Source: Nocardia transvalensis (GTDB lineage Bacteria > Actinomycetota > Actinomycetes > Mycobacteriales > Mycobacteriaceae). Taken from it: a DNA stretch of 64,000 nt. Shown here one piece after another: positions 19,412 through 31,805 of this stretch (positions are counted from its first letter, which is position 1; each line of letters begins with the position of its first letter). The translations under genes and the position numbers were made by a program. The notes beneath the pieces are model-generated. The model saw only the letters and a list, made by a program, of their open reading frames with translations. It did no database searches and was not told where the DNA came from. Location of the stretch: assembly GCF_015477765.1 (NCBI RefSeq), contig NZ_JADLQQ010000004.1, forward strand, positions 372,001-436,000, read 5' to 3'.

Positions 19412-19864
19412 GTGTCGCGATTGCTGATCATCCACCACACGCCCTCGCCATTCCTGCAGGATATGTTCGAGGCCGTGCTGTCGGGGGCGACCGATCCGGA
19501 AATCGAAGGCGTGGACGTCGTGCGGAAAGCGGCGCTCGCGGTGACGGCGAGTGACGTACTGGAAGCCGACGGCTATCTGCTGGGCACCCCTGCCAATCTC
19601 GGCTATATGTCGGGAGCCCTCAAGCATGCGTTCGATACTTTTTACTATCCCTGCCTCGACTCCACTCGCGGCCGCCCCTACGGCTACTACATTCACGGCA
19701 ATCAGGGCACCGAGGGGGCCGAGCGCAGTATCGAGACCATCACCACCGGGCTGGCGTGGGAGAAGGCGGCCGCGCCGGTGATCGTGACCGGGCAGCCGGA
19801 CAAGCAAATTCGGGAGAAGTGCTGGGAGCTCGGAGGGACGATTGCCGCACAATTGATGTCCTGA
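19412..19864 (+). CDS. Flavodoxin / NAD(P)H-dependent FMN-reductase-like protein
   Basis: 150 residues. The flavodoxin-like fold is recognised by the HHTPSPFLQDM phosphate loop, the GYLLGTPANLGYMSGALKHAFD segment and the YYIHGNQG flavin-side loop. It probably binds FMN; the partner is unknown. It is a single gene between the HxlR regulator and the two-component cluster. Confidence 0.8.
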   Translation: MSRLLIIHHTPSPFLQDMFEAVLSGATDPEIEGVDVVRKAALAVTASDVLEADGYLLGTPANLGYMSGALKHAFDTFYYPCLDSTRGRPYGYYIHGNQGTEGAERSIETITTGLAWEKAAAPVIVTGQPDKQIREKCWELGGTIAAQLMS

Positions 19865-19921
19865 CCGGTCAAGAAATCCGGCCCCCTGAATTCTGGGCTC
19901 ACACCTGAGCGCTCGGGCCCT

Positions 19922-19944
19922 GCATACTCGACACACAAGTATGC
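19922..19944. promoter_or_regulatory. Inverted repeat upstream of the two-component cluster
   Basis: GCATACT (19922-19928) and AGTATGC (19938-19944) are perfect arms around nine bases. TATGCT (19940-19945) could serve as a -10. It lies about 66 bases before the response-regulator start and may be its autoregulatory site. Confidence 0.45.
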
Positions 19945-20010
19945 TCCGGTCGCCGATGCGCGCGGGCGGACGGAGCGAGGTGTTCGGGACTGGGAAGAGG
20001 TGACTGCGCC

Positions 20011-20691
20011 GTGGAGGCGACACAGCAGGGTACGTCGAGACCGGCGCGGATCGGGCTCGTCGAGGACCACGAGTCCGTGGCGCTCGGCCTGGCCACCATG
20101 CTGGCCCCCGAACCGGATCTGGAACTGGTCCTCACGGCCGGGACGGTGCGCGAATTGCTCGCGACGGCACCGGAATTGGATCTGGTGGTGCTGGATCTGC
20201 GGCTCGCCGACGGTTCCACGCCGGAGGACAACGTGCGCGCGCTGCGCGACCGCGGCCTCGAGGTGCTTGTCTTCACCGGCGCCGACAATCCGTTCCTGGT
20301 GCGTTCGGCCGCCCGCGCCGGTGTGCTCGGGGTGGTGCGCAAATCCGAGGACGTGCAGACGGTGGTGTCGGCGGTGCGCGCGGCAGCCTCGGGTGAGCAG
20401 GTCGTGACCACCGACTGGGCGGCGGCCATCGACAGTGACCCGCAGCTGTCCGACGTCGGCCTGAGCCCGCGCCAACAGGAGGTACTCACGCTCTACGCCT
20501 CGGGGGAGAAGGCGTCGCGCGTGGCGCGGCTGACCGGACTGTCCGAGCAGACCGTCAACGACTATCTGGGGCGTATCCGGCAGAAGTACGCCGACGCCGG
20601 CCGTCCTGCGCCCACCAAGACCGATCTGTACAAACGGGCCGTGGAGGATGGTTGGCTGCCGGTGCCCGAGCGCAATACTCCGCGCGGATGA
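20011..20691 (+). CDS. NarL/LuxR-type response regulator
   Basis: 226 residues. The receiver has the acidic pair Glu18-Asp19, phospho-acceptor Asp62 in VVLDLRL, Thr89 and Lys111. The LuxR helix-turn-helix spans about 150-210 (LSPRQQEVLTLYASGEKASRVA then TGLSEQTVNDYLGRIRQKY). GTG 20011 follows GAAGAGG at 19994-20000. It precedes its probable kinase by 67 bases. Confidence 0.92.
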   Translation: MEATQQGTSRPARIGLVEDHESVALGLATMLAPEPDLELVLTAGTVRELLATAPELDLVVLDLRLADGSTPEDNVRALRDRGLEVLVFTGADNPFLVRSAARAGVLGVVRKSEDVQTVVSAVRAAASGEQVVTTDWAAAIDSDPQLSDVGLSPRQQEVLTLYASGEKASRVARLTGLSEQTVNDYLGRIRQKYADAGRPAPTKTDLYKRAVEDGWLPVPERNTPRG

Positions 20692-20758
20692 ACCGCTCGA
20701 CCAACAGCGCGACCACCGCGGTGGTCGTGATGATGCCGCGTGCATGTGAGGCACTGTC

Positions 20759-22039
20759 GTGATCGCCGGCACGTTGGAAACTCCGCTGACCAGACCGGGC
20801 GCGCTACCGCGGATCGCGGGATGGTGGCGCGGGCGGTCTACGGTGGAGCAAGATATGAGCGCTGTCGCCTTCGACCGGATCATCCGGCGGCTCGGGCTGT
20901 CGGTCGGAATCGGTGGCGTGATCATGGGTCTGGTCGACCTGCCCGAGATCAGTGAGCAGGGCCGGATCGCCGCGGTCTGGTGGGCGCCGCTGGCCGTATT
21001 GCTGATGTTCGGGTTGTATCCGCTGCTGGCGGCGGTCTCGATCCGGTCCAGCCCCAGGGTGATTCGCATGGTCGCCGGTGCCGCGGCGCTGTGCAATCTG
21101 GCCGCCCTGGCGACGATGCCCTTCGCCCTGCACGTGCACAGCATCGATGCGACGGCGGTGTGGCTGTATCGGATGATGCCGCTGGGCGTGGTCGCCGCGG
21201 CGATGGCCTGGTCGCGGAGACTGTCGATCGGCTATCTGGTGGTCGGCTCGATCGGGTCGGCCCTGAGCAATATCTATCTGGTCGAGCCGTTCACCGCGGC
21301 GTCGGCACTGACCGCGTTCGCGCGCATCTTCGGGTTGTCGGCGCTGTTTCTGTGGTGCACGACCTGCGCGCTGGGTGCGGCGGCCCATGTGGACCGCGAG
21401 TCGGCCATCGCCAGTCGCCGCGCGGCCTCGGCGGCGGCCGCCGCGGCCCGCGATCACGAGCGCGCCCGCTTCGCCGCGCTCATTCACGATGCGGTGCTGT
21501 CCACGCTGCTGGACGCCTCGCGGGGCGGCGAGAGCTCGGAAGTGTTGCGCCGTCAGGCCGAACGTACGCTGGAACAGCTCGACGAGATCCGGGTCGAGGC
21601 GCACGAACCCGATGTGCTCGACGCCCGCGCGGCGGTCATCTTCCTGCGCTCGGCCGTGCACGAGGTGAATCCGGGCATCCGCTTCGCCACCCGGACCTGG
21701 CCCGGATTCGACGACTTGCGCATGCCCGTGCACGTCGCGAGCACGCTGGCGGCGGCGCTGGGCGAGGCGGTGCGCAACAGCCTGCGCCACGCCTCGGTGC
21801 CCGGCCGCGACGTGCATCGCACGGTGACGTGCACGATCAGCGCGGGCAGTATCAGGATCGTATTCGCCGACGACGGAGCGGGTTTCGACGTGCGCCAGGT
21901 GTCGGCCGACCGGCTCGGGATCTCGGTCAGCATCCTGGGCCGCATGCGGCAGTTGGCCGGTGGCGCCGGATTCGTGGAGTCGGCCCCCGGCGAGGGGACG
22001 ACGGTGACCCTGGTGTGGGGCGGCGATGGCTCACACTGA
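20759..22039 (+). CDS. Sensor histidine kinase of the HisKA_3-like type
   Basis: 426 residues. Five to six membrane helices lie between about 44 and 210. The dimerisation helix carries His243 in FAALIHDAVLSTLLDA. The N-box has Asn340 in GEAVRNSLRHA and the G-box has DDGAGF at 371-376, so it should be catalytically competent. GTG 20759 is preceded by GAGG. It overlaps the next gene by 14 bases. Confidence 0.9.
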   Translation: MIAGTLETPLTRPGALPRIAGWWRGRSTVEQDMSAVAFDRIIRRLGLSVGIGGVIMGLVDLPEISEQGRIAAVWWAPLAVLLMFGLYPLLAAVSIRSSPRVIRMVAGAAALCNLAALATMPFALHVHSIDATAVWLYRMMPLGVVAAAMAWSRRLSIGYLVVGSIGSALSNIYLVEPFTAASALTAFARIFGLSALFLWCTTCALGAAAHVDRESAIASRRAASAAAAAARDHERARFAALIHDAVLSTLLDASRGGESSEVLRRQAERTLEQLDEIRVEAHEPDVLDARAAVIFLRSAVHEVNPGIRFATRTWPGFDDLRMPVHVASTLAAALGEAVRNSLRHASVPGRDVHRTVTCTISAGSIRIVFADDGAGFDVRQVSADRLGISVSILGRMRQLAGGAGFVESAPGEGTTVTLVWGGDGSH

Positions 22040-23066
22040 TCCGGGCCTGGAGAACGAGGCGCGGTTCGGGCTGCGAGAGCTGCTGGGCCTGCGCGGCGGG
22101 ATGGCATGGCTGTTCCTGGTGATCCTGGAACTGACCATCGTGCTGTACATGATGGGCAATCTGGCCAGCGCCCCTCCGGTCGCGGCGCTGGCCGGCATGA
22201 TCGTGCTCGCCACCGCCGGGGCGCTGGTGCTGGTGGTGCCGGTCGATCCGCTGCCGTTGTCGGTCACGATGTTCGTGGCCGCCGCCGCGCCGGTGGCGTC
22301 GGCGCTGACGACGTCGAATCTGAATACCGAACGCGCCCACCACATGTTGTGGACCACCTTCGCCTCCTCGTATGTGCTGGCGGTGCTGGTGCTGCGCGGC
22401 CGGATGGGCTGGGCGTGGCTGGGTGTCGCGGGGGTGGCGGCGGTGATCGCGGTGGCGGGCGCCCGCGCCGGGGAGTCGGCCGGCACGATCGTGGCGCCCA
22501 TCGTGCCCGTCGGCACGGTGATCGCGATCTCGGCGTTCGCGCTCATCATGCGCCCGACCCAGCATTCGCTGCGCCGCTTGCGCGAGGAGGCCACCATTCG
22601 CGCGGCCGCGGAGGCGACGATGGCCGCCGCCGACGGCGAACGCATCCGGCAGCTGGCCCGCCTGGATCGGGTGGCCCGCCCGATCCTGGAGCGCATCGCC
22701 GAGGGTGCGGCGCTGACCGTCGCCGAACGCGAGGAATGCCGCCTGCTGGAGGCCGAACTGCGCGACGGATTGCGCGCCCCGCAACTGGTCACCGACGAAC
22801 TCAGCGGCGCCGCCCGCGGCGCCCGCTCCCGCGGGGTCGAGGTCGTGCTGCTCGACGACGGCGGCTTCGCCGGTGTCCCACCCTGGGTGCGCCAACGCGT
22901 AATCGAAGCCGCCACAAGGGAATTGGACGCCGCCAACGCGGGCTCGGTAACGGTTCGGGTACTCCCGCTGGGCCGCCGGGTGCTCGCGACGGTACTCGCC
23001 CATTCCCTGGACTACGACCGCCGCACCGAGATCGACACCGACGGCAACGTCACGGTGTCGGACTAG
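22026..23066 (+). CDS. Membrane partner protein resembling a degenerate histidine kinase
   Basis: 346 residues. About six transmembrane helices (27-185) are followed by a coiled-coil-like segment aligned with a kinase dimerisation domain (RIRQLARLDRVARPILERIA). No phospho-accepting His is seen there. The C-terminal domain has a fold-like HATPase rhythm but no N-box or DxGxG. It probably works with the upstream kinase as a signal-input or inhibitory partner; this is inference from overlap and shared architecture. Confidence 0.65.
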   Translation: MAHTDPGLENEARFGLRELLGLRGGMAWLFLVILELTIVLYMMGNLASAPPVAALAGMIVLATAGALVLVVPVDPLPLSVTMFVAAAAPVASALTTSNLNTERAHHMLWTTFASSYVLAVLVLRGRMGWAWLGVAGVAAVIAVAGARAGESAGTIVAPIVPVGTVIAISAFALIMRPTQHSLRRLREEATIRAAAEATMAAADGERIRQLARLDRVARPILERIAEGAALTVAEREECRLLEAELRDGLRAPQLVTDELSGAARGARSRGVEVVLLDDGGFAGVPPWVRQRVIEAATRELDAANAGSVTVRVLPLGRRVLATVLAHSLDYDRRTEIDTDGNVTVSD

Positions 23067-23067
23067 G

Positions 23068-23514
23068 TCAGTCGTCGCAGCGGCCGGGGCCGCCGCGGCG
23101 CATCTGGTCGCGTAAGGCGCCCTGAACGGCGGTGGAGAGCCAGGAGTTGAGGGATTGGCCGCTCTGGGCGGCGGCCTCTTCGGCTCGGGCCTTGATGTTC
23201 TCTACCAGGCGGAGGGTGACGCGGCTGATGTCGCCGGTCATCTCCTCGAAGGTCGGGTGGTGCTCCTCGGTGGCGTTGGGGCGGACGTCGACGCGGGCGT
23301 CGGTGCCGTCGACGGAGACGTGCACGGTCCGGTCGCCGAGGGTCTCGCTGATCTCGGTGGCCAGATCCGACAGCGCCGCCAGCAGGGTCAGGCGCGCGGA
23401 ATTCTCGGTGGCCGCGGCCAATGCGGCCGCGGTGGCCTGGGTTTTCTCGTCGCCGAGGGCGGCGGCCGCCACCAGATCCTCGCGCAGGCGGGCCGTATAT
23501 CTGTTCAAATCCAT
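23068..23514 (-). CDS. Ribbon-helix-helix protein, HicB-antitoxin-like, without an adjacent toxin
   Basis: 148 residues. An N-terminal helical region rich in Ala (10-60) and a small beta segment precede a C-terminal Arc/MetJ-type ribbon-helix-helix. The latter has the strand SRVTLRLVENIK and the helices EEAAAQSG then NSWLSTAVQGAL. HicB-like proteins repress their own promoter and neutralise HicA, but no HicA-like gene flanks this one. Four 8-base boxes stand directly upstream. It is convergent with the two-component cluster. Confidence 0.75.
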   Translation of the reverse strand: MDLNRYTARLREDLVAAAALGDEKTQATAAALAAATENSARLTLLAALSDLATEISETLGDRTVHVSVDGTDARVDVRPNATEEHHPTFEEMTGDISRVTLRLVENIKARAEEAAAQSGQSLNSWLSTAVQGALRDQMRRGGPGRCDD

Positions 23515-23524
23515 GGCACCAGCG

Positions 23525-26602
<3,078 letters not shown>

Positions 26603-26610
26603 GCCGGGGC

Positions 26611-26616
26611 TACCCT
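26611..26616 (+). promoter_or_regulatory. Candidate -10 element, leaderless start
   Basis: TACCCT ends seven bases before ATG 26624; no Shine-Dalgarno is present. Confidence 0.35.
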
Positions 26617-26623
26617 CGGGTAC

Positions 26624-27247
26624 ATGAGTATGGCTCAGCGGGAGCGCCGGGCGCTGGTCGTGACCATGACCGCGGCCGGTCCGGACGCGCCTACCCTGTG
26701 CGGGGCGTGGACGGTGCGGGATCTGGCCGCGCATCTGGTGGTGCGTGAACGCCGTCCCGACGCCACGCCCGGTATTCTGCTCAAACCCCTTGCCGGGTAT
26801 ACGAATTCGGTGCAGGCGGCGACGGCGCGCAAGCCGTTCACCGAACTGCTGGAACAGATTCGCACCGGCCCGCCGTGGTGGTCGCCGCTGCGCCCGATCG
26901 ATGCGGTCGTCAACCTCACCGAGATGTTCGTCCACCACGAGGATGTGCGCCGCGGCCGATCCGGCTGGGAGCCACGGGAATTGCCCTCCGGCGACGAGGC
27001 GCGACTATGGAACGTGCTGCGGCGCATGGCCCGCATGGCCTACCGCAAATCCCCGGTGAGCGTGGTGCTGGCCACGCCGGAGGGGGAGCGGGTCACCGCC
27101 CACAACGTCGGCGGTGATGCGGTCGTCCTCACCGGCAAACCCTCCGAGTTGCTCCTGCACGCCTTCGGCCGCAACGAGGTTCGCCTCGACGCCGTCGGCT
27201 CCGAGGACGATGTGCGGGCGGTCTTCGCCGCGGACCGCAGCGTGTAG
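26624..27247 (+). CDS. TIGR03085-type protein, mycothiol-dependent maleylpyruvate isomerase fold
   Basis: 207 residues. The DinB/MDMPI four-helix core is visible with LCGAWTVRDLAAHLVVRERRPD, which supplies the first metal His. NLTEMFVHHEDVRRG supplies further histidines. The family binds a divalent metal and may use mycothiol, the actinobacterial thiol. The reaction is unknown. It sits between rnj and ftsK as in related genomes. Confidence 0.85.
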   Translation: MSMAQRERRALVVTMTAAGPDAPTLCGAWTVRDLAAHLVVRERRPDATPGILLKPLAGYTNSVQAATARKPFTELLEQIRTGPPWWSPLRPIDAVVNLTEMFVHHEDVRRGRSGWEPRELPSGDEARLWNVLRRMARMAYRKSPVSVVLATPEGERVTAHNVGGDAVVLTGKPSELLLHAFGRNEVRLDAVGSEDDVRAVFAADRSV

Positions 27248-27257
27248 CTCCGGCCGG

Positions 27258-28061
27258 TCAGGACTTGCGGGCCAGGCCCGAGACGATCAGTTCCTCCCAG
27301 GTCGTGGTCTCGGGGGTCCGTCCGGTGTGGTCCGTGTCGGGGCGCCACAGGGCGCACGGGACCAGGCCGGGGTCGAGCAGCTCCAGGCCGGAGAACAGCT
27401 CGGCGATCTCGGAATCGCTGCGCCAGCGGCCACGGCCCCAGGTGCCCTGCAGTTTCTGCTCGGCCGCCGAGGTCTGCCCGTTGTATCCGGAGCGGAAATG
27501 CGAGATGTAGACCAGGCTGCCGGGGGCGATGCGGTCGGCCCAGAAACCCATGATGGCGGTCGGGTTCTCGTCGTCGTTGAGGAAGCCCAGCACCGCGCTG
27601 AACAACAGCCCGGCGGGTTCGCCGAAGTCGATCAGCCGCCGCGTGTCCGCGTTGTCGTAAATCGACAGCGGCTCCCGCACGTCGGCCTGGATCGCGCAGG
27701 TCCGCTCATCGGTGGCCATGGTCGCGCGGACGTGCGCGACCACGATCGGATCGTTGTCCACATACACCACGCGCGCGGCCGGATCCGCACGCTGGGCGAT
27801 CTGGTGCACATTGTCGACGGTGGGCAGGCCGCAGCCGAAGTCGACGAACTGGCGCACCCCCGCGCGCGCGATCTCGCGAACGGCGCGCTCGACCGCTCGG
27901 CGGGCGGAGGTGGCGATGCGCACCGAGCCGGGGAGCACGTCCAGGAAATACTGGCCGATTTCCTGGTCGACGGCGTAGTAGTCGCGATCTCCGAGCAGAT
28001 AGCTGTAGGTCCGGGCGATGCTCGGTTTCGCCTGGCCAGCCTTGACGTCTTCGTCGTTCAT
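27258..28061 (-). CDS. DUF574-family SAM-dependent methyltransferase
   Basis: 267 residues. It has the family opening IARTYSYLLGDRDYYAVD, then a Rossmann fold with VDFGCGLPT as motif I and VVYVDNDPIV as motif II. These are stand-alone actinobacterial methyltransferases of unknown substrate. ATG 28061 gives the usual short lead before the family motif; ATG 28091 is possible. Neither has a good Shine-Dalgarno. The gene is convergent with the preceding one by ten bases and divergent from ftsK. Confidence 0.85.
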   Translation of the reverse strand: MNDEDVKAGQAKPSIARTYSYLLGDRDYYAVDQEIGQYFLDVLPGSVRIATSARRAVERAVREIARAGVRQFVDFGCGLPTVDNVHQIAQRADPAARVVYVDNDPIVVAHVRATMATDERTCAIQADVREPLSIYDNADTRRLIDFGEPAGLLFSAVLGFLNDDENPTAIMGFWADRIAPGSLVYISHFRSGYNGQTSAAEQKLQGTWGRGRWRSDSEIAELFSGLELLDPGLVPCALWRPDTDHTGRTPETTTWEELIVSGLARKS

Positions 28062-28266
28062 CGGAACCGCACCAGCGTGGGGGTGGGACATGCACATACA
28101 TCGTAGGAGCGCGCACGGCACAGCGGTGCCCGCACGCGAATTTTGCTGGCTGAGCAGGCAAATAATCCCGGTGGGCGGTCGTTCGGCGTGGTTCCCGGCT
28201 CGGCGACAGCGACTGTGATATCGGTGGTGTGGGTGTTGCGGATGGTCTGAATGAGGCCGTTGCGGT

Positions 28267-28272
28267 TAGCCT
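28267..28272 (+). promoter_or_regulatory. Candidate -10 element of ftsK
   Basis: TAGCCT, seven bases before ATG 28280. A GAGGG is present but only three bases from the ATG, so a leaderless mRNA is more likely. Confidence 0.4.
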
Positions 28273-28279
28273 GAGGGAC

Positions 28280-30880
28280 ATGGCAGGTAAGTCCCGCGGC
28301 ACCACGACGTCCAGCACGCGGGCGGGATCGACCCGCGGGCGGGCTCCGGCGCGGTCTCGTTCCGGCGCTTCCCGGACGCGGTCGACGCCGCGCGGACGGG
28401 CCACCCCCGCGCGCCGTCCCGCTCGGCAGCGGTCGAACACCGCCCCGCTGGCGGTCTTCAGCCGCGGCATCGGCAACGGCTGGAATATGCTCGCCCGCGG
28501 CGTGGGCGCCACCACGCGCACCCTGAGCCGCGCCGGGGAGATCGAACACGGGCATCGGCGCGACGGAATCGCCTTGGTGCTCATCGCGTTCAGCGTCATC
28601 ATCGCCGCCGCGGTGTGGTTGTCGGCGGGTGGTCCCGTCGGGCACTGGGTCGATACCGCCGTGCGGTGGGTCTCCGGATCCGCATCGGGCGCTCTCCCGT
28701 TCGTGGCCACGGGCATTGCGGTAATCCTCATGCGCACCGAACCACACCCGGAGATCCGGCCCCGGCTGGTGCTGGGCGGGCTGCTGCTCGGATTGCCGGC
28801 GCTGGGGCTGTGGCATATCGCCGCGGGCGCGCCGACCGATCAGCACGGCCGGGCCCATGCGGCCGGTTTCGCGGGATATGTGGTGGGCGGACCGCTGCGG
28901 GACGGCCTGACCTCCTGGCTCGCGGTCCCGCTGTTGCTGCTGGCCATGGTGTTCGGCCTGCTGCTGGTGACCGGCACCACCGTGCGGGAGGTGCCCGAGC
29001 GGCTGCGGCACCTGTTCGGCACCGGGAGCGGCGGCGACGAATACGACTCCTACGATGGGCAATACGGCCTCTACGGCCCGGAAAGCTATGACGCGGACGG
29101 CTTCCCGGTGCATCGGAAGTCCTCGCGCCGCAAAGGCCGCACCCCACAGGAGAATTACCCGACCGACGAATTCGGCGGTTCCGACGCGGTGACCGAGGTG
29201 ATCGGCGAGCCGCCGCTGCGCGATGCCAAGGAGATCGCCGCGGAGACGGAAAAGGCCACTCCCGCACCCCCGCCGAAGGCGAAACCCAAGAAGGCGCCCA
29301 AGGTCGTCGACCAGACACCCGAACCGCCCGCTCCGCAGCAGTTGGAGTTCGTCACCGAACGTCAGGTCGAGGGTGACTATCAGCTGCCGTCGCTGTCGCT
29401 GCTAGTCGACGGCGAGCCTCCCAAGAAGCGCAGCGCCGCCAATGAATCCATGATCGAGGCGATCACGGAAGTGCTCGTCCAGTTCAAGATCGACGCCGCG
29501 GTCACCGGTTTCGTCCGCGGCCCGACGGTCACCCGCTACGAGGTGGAACTCGGGCCCGGCGTGAAGGTCGAGAAGATCACCGCACTGGCCCGCAATATCG
29601 CCTACGCGGTGGCGACGGAGAATGTGCGGCTGCTGGCACCGATCCCCGGCAAGTCCGCCGTGGGTATCGAGGTGCCCAATGCCGATCGCGAACTGGTCCG
29701 GCTGGCCGATGTGCTCAAGGCGCCCTCGACGCGAAACGACCACCACCCCTTGGTGATCGGGCTCGGCAAGAACATCGAGGGCGAGTATTTGGCGGCGAAT
29801 CTGGCCAAGATGCCGCATCTTCTGGTAGCCGGTTCGACAGGGTCGGGTAAGTCGAGTTTCGTGAACTCGATGCTGGTGTCGTTGCTGCATCGCGCGACTC
29901 CCGATGAGGTGCGGATGATCCTCATCGATCCGAAGATGGTGGAACTGACTCCCTACGAGGGCATTCCGCACCTGATCACGCCCATCATCACCCAGCCGAA
30001 GAAGGCCGCCGCCGCGCTGGCCTGGCTGGTGGAGGAGATGGAGCAGCGCTATCAGGACATGCAGGCCAGCAAGGTCCGCCACATCGACGACTTCAACAAG
30101 AAGGTGAGATCGGGCCAGATCACCGCGCCGCTGGGCAGCGAGCGGGTGTACCGGCCCTACCCCTACATCCTCGCCATCGTCGACGAGCTGGCCGATCTGA
30201 TGATGACCGCGCCGCGCGACGTCGAGGACGCGATCGTGCGCATCACCCAGAAGGCCCGTGCCGCGGGCATTCATCTGGTGCTGGCGACCCAGCGGCCCTC
30301 GGTGGACGTGGTGACCGGCCTGATCAAGACCAATGTGCCCTCCCGCCTGGCCTTCGCCACCTCGTCGCTGACCGACTCCCGCGTCATCCTGGACCAGCCG
30401 GGCGCGGAGAAGCTGATCGGCATGGGCGACGGGCTGTTCCTGCCGATGGGTGCGTCCAAACCCACCCGCTTGCAGGGCGCGTTCATCTCCGACGAGGAGA
30501 TCGCGCGGGTCGTCGAATTCACCAAGAATCAGGCCGAGCCGGAGTACGAGGAGGGCGTCACCGCCGCAAAGGCCGGTGAGCAGAAGGATATCGATCCGGA
30601 TATCGGCGACGATCTGGATCTGCTGCTGCAGGCGGTGGAGCTGGTGGTGACCTCGCAGTTCGGCTCCACCTCGATGCTGCAGCGCAAACTGCGCGTCGGC
30701 TTCGCCAAGGCCGGACGCCTGATGGATCTCATGGAGACCCGCGGAATCGTCGGGCCCAGTGAGGGTTCCAAGGCCCGCGATGTGCTGGTGAAACCCGATA
30801 AGCTGCCGGGTGTGCTGTATTCGATCCGCGGCGGTGGGGGCGACGAGCCGCCGCCCGACGGCGAGGACGGCGCGCTGTAG
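28280..30880 (+). CDS. ftsK: DNA translocase FtsK/SpoIIIE
   Basis: 866 residues from ATG 28280. A basic, disordered lead of about 75 residues precedes four membrane helices that anchor it at the septum. A Pro/Lys-rich linker leads to the RecA-like motor. The Walker A AGSTGSGKS is encoded near 29830-29855. Walker B lies in ILAIVDELADLMM. The C-terminal gamma winged helix (VTSQFGSTSMLQRKLRVGFAKAG) reads KOPS-like sites. It moves chromosome ends to daughter cells during division. The start is favoured over the GTG 51 bases upstream by the -10 box position. Confidence 0.95.
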   Translation: MAGKSRGTTTSSTRAGSTRGRAPARSRSGASRTRSTPRGRATPARRPARQRSNTAPLAVFSRGIGNGWNMLARGVGATTRTLSRAGEIEHGHRRDGIALVLIAFSVIIAAAVWLSAGGPVGHWVDTAVRWVSGSASGALPFVATGIAVILMRTEPHPEIRPRLVLGGLLLGLPALGLWHIAAGAPTDQHGRAHAAGFAGYVVGGPLRDGLTSWLAVPLLLLAMVFGLLLVTGTTVREVPERLRHLFGTGSGGDEYDSYDGQYGLYGPESYDADGFPVHRKSSRRKGRTPQENYPTDEFGGSDAVTEVIGEPPLRDAKEIAAETEKATPAPPPKAKPKKAPKVVDQTPEPPAPQQLEFVTERQVEGDYQLPSLSLLVDGEPPKKRSAANESMIEAITEVLVQFKIDAAVTGFVRGPTVTRYEVELGPGVKVEKITALARNIAYAVATENVRLLAPIPGKSAVGIEVPNADRELVRLADVLKAPSTRNDHHPLVIGLGKNIEGEYLAANLAKMPHLLVAGSTGSGKSSFVNSMLVSLLHRATPDEVRMILIDPKMVELTPYEGIPHLITPIITQPKKAAAALAWLVEEMEQRYQDMQASKVRHIDDFNKKVRSGQITAPLGSERVYRPYPYILAIVDELADLMMTAPRDVEDAIVRITQKARAAGIHLVLATQRPSVDVVTGLIKTNVPSRLAFATSSLTDSRVILDQPGAEKLIGMGDGLFLPMGASKPTRLQGAFISDEEIARVVEFTKNQAEPEYEEGVTAAKAGEQKDIDPDIGDDLDLLLQAVELVVTSQFGSTSMLQRKLRVGFAKAGRLMDLMETRGIVGPSEGSKARDVLVKPDKLPGVLYSIRGGGGDEPPPDGEDGAL

Positions 30881-30886
30881 TTCCTG

Positions 30887-31588
30887 TTATCGGCGGCGGC
30901 CGATCACGATCGGTTCGATCTCGGCCGGGATGGGAGCGAACGTGGATTCCGGTACTCCGAACGCGGCGGCGAGCACGTCGCGCGGCATGGCGTTCAACGA
31001 CGCCACGATGCCGATGTCGTCGTAGGGCTCCCCGGCGCTCGAATTGAAGATCACCAGCACGTCCAGCGGCGCATCGCTGCGAGCGTTCTCGAAGTAGTGC
31101 AGGTGACCCTGCGGGGCGAAGACCAGATCGCCCTGCTCGGCCTCGAAGGTGGTGGTGTGGTACCGCCCGTCGGGGTGGGTGCCGAGGATGGTCCACTTCG
31201 ACTTGCCGGAGATGACGAAGTTCAGCTCCCAGGCCGTGGGATGCCAATGCGGCTCGCGGAATCCGCCCACCTCCAGGCGCACGAAATACACCGCGCCACG
31301 CTGTCCGCGCAGAATCGGGAACGTATTTTCGTTGGCACCCTGCAGATATCCGCCGTCGTAGGTCGACTTCTGCGCGGCGGTGAGTTTGAACAGGTGCGAC
31401 GACTGGTCGAGGTGGGTCTCCATATCGCCCTCGGACGGCATGGGGGCGGGCTCGGCCGAACCTGCCTTCGCTCCGATCAATCCACCACCGACCGCGGCCG
31501 CGGCGACCGCGGCACCGCCGCCCAGGACGAGGCGGCGATCAATACCTTTGCCGTGCCCGTCCTGGTGCTCAGTCGAATCTTCCGGCAT
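30887..31588 (-). CDS. Tat-exported cupin-domain protein
   Basis: 233 residues. A twin-arginine signal (DRRLVLGGGAAVAAAAVGGG, about residues 17-38) marks Tat export. The single cupin shows motif 1 in EPHWHPTAWELNF and motif 2 in GDLVFAPQGHLHYFEN, giving the His/Glu metal ligands. It resembles the oxalate-decarboxylase or germin type, but one cupin alone does not prove that activity. ATG 31588 has GAAAGGG at the right distance. It is convergent with ftsK. Confidence 0.85.
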   Translation of the reverse strand: MPEDSTEHQDGHGKGIDRRLVLGGGAAVAAAAVGGGLIGAKAGSAEPAPMPSEGDMETHLDQSSHLFKLTAAQKSTYDGGYLQGANENTFPILRGQRGAVYFVRLEVGGFREPHWHPTAWELNFVISGKSKWTILGTHPDGRYHTTTFEAEQGDLVFAPQGHLHYFENARSDAPLDVLVIFNSSAGEPYDDIGIVASLNAMPRDVLAAAFGVPESTFAPIPAEIEPIVIGRRR

Positions 31589-31693
31589 CGGGGCCCTTTC
31601 TCTGCGCCGGTATTTCATCGGCCGACAACAGCCCGAGCCTACCTCTGTCATGCCGCAGAGCGCGGTAGGCAGCGAGGCGCGCGATTATTGTCG

Positions 31694-31725
31694 CAGTGCC
31701 CCGGAACGGTGGTCCCGGGGCACTG
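31694..31725 (-). terminator. Hairpin between the PEP-mutase-like gene and the cupin gene
   Basis: Perfect 11-base arms (31694-31704 and 31715-31725) around a 10-base loop, about 80 bases downstream of the PEP-mutase-like gene. It probably separates the two minus-strand transcripts. Confidence 0.5.
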
Positions 31726-31805
31726 CGCGCGATACCGATCGTCGCAACCGGTCGACATTCAGGGGCCAATGCCGATCGGCCGGAACCGCGACGCCGGTAG
31801 GCGAT

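Noticed and set aside
30887..31588. Calling the cupin protein oxalate decarboxylase
   Set aside because: Only one cupin and no diagnostic lid loop could be recognised; export and metal ligands do not prove the reaction.
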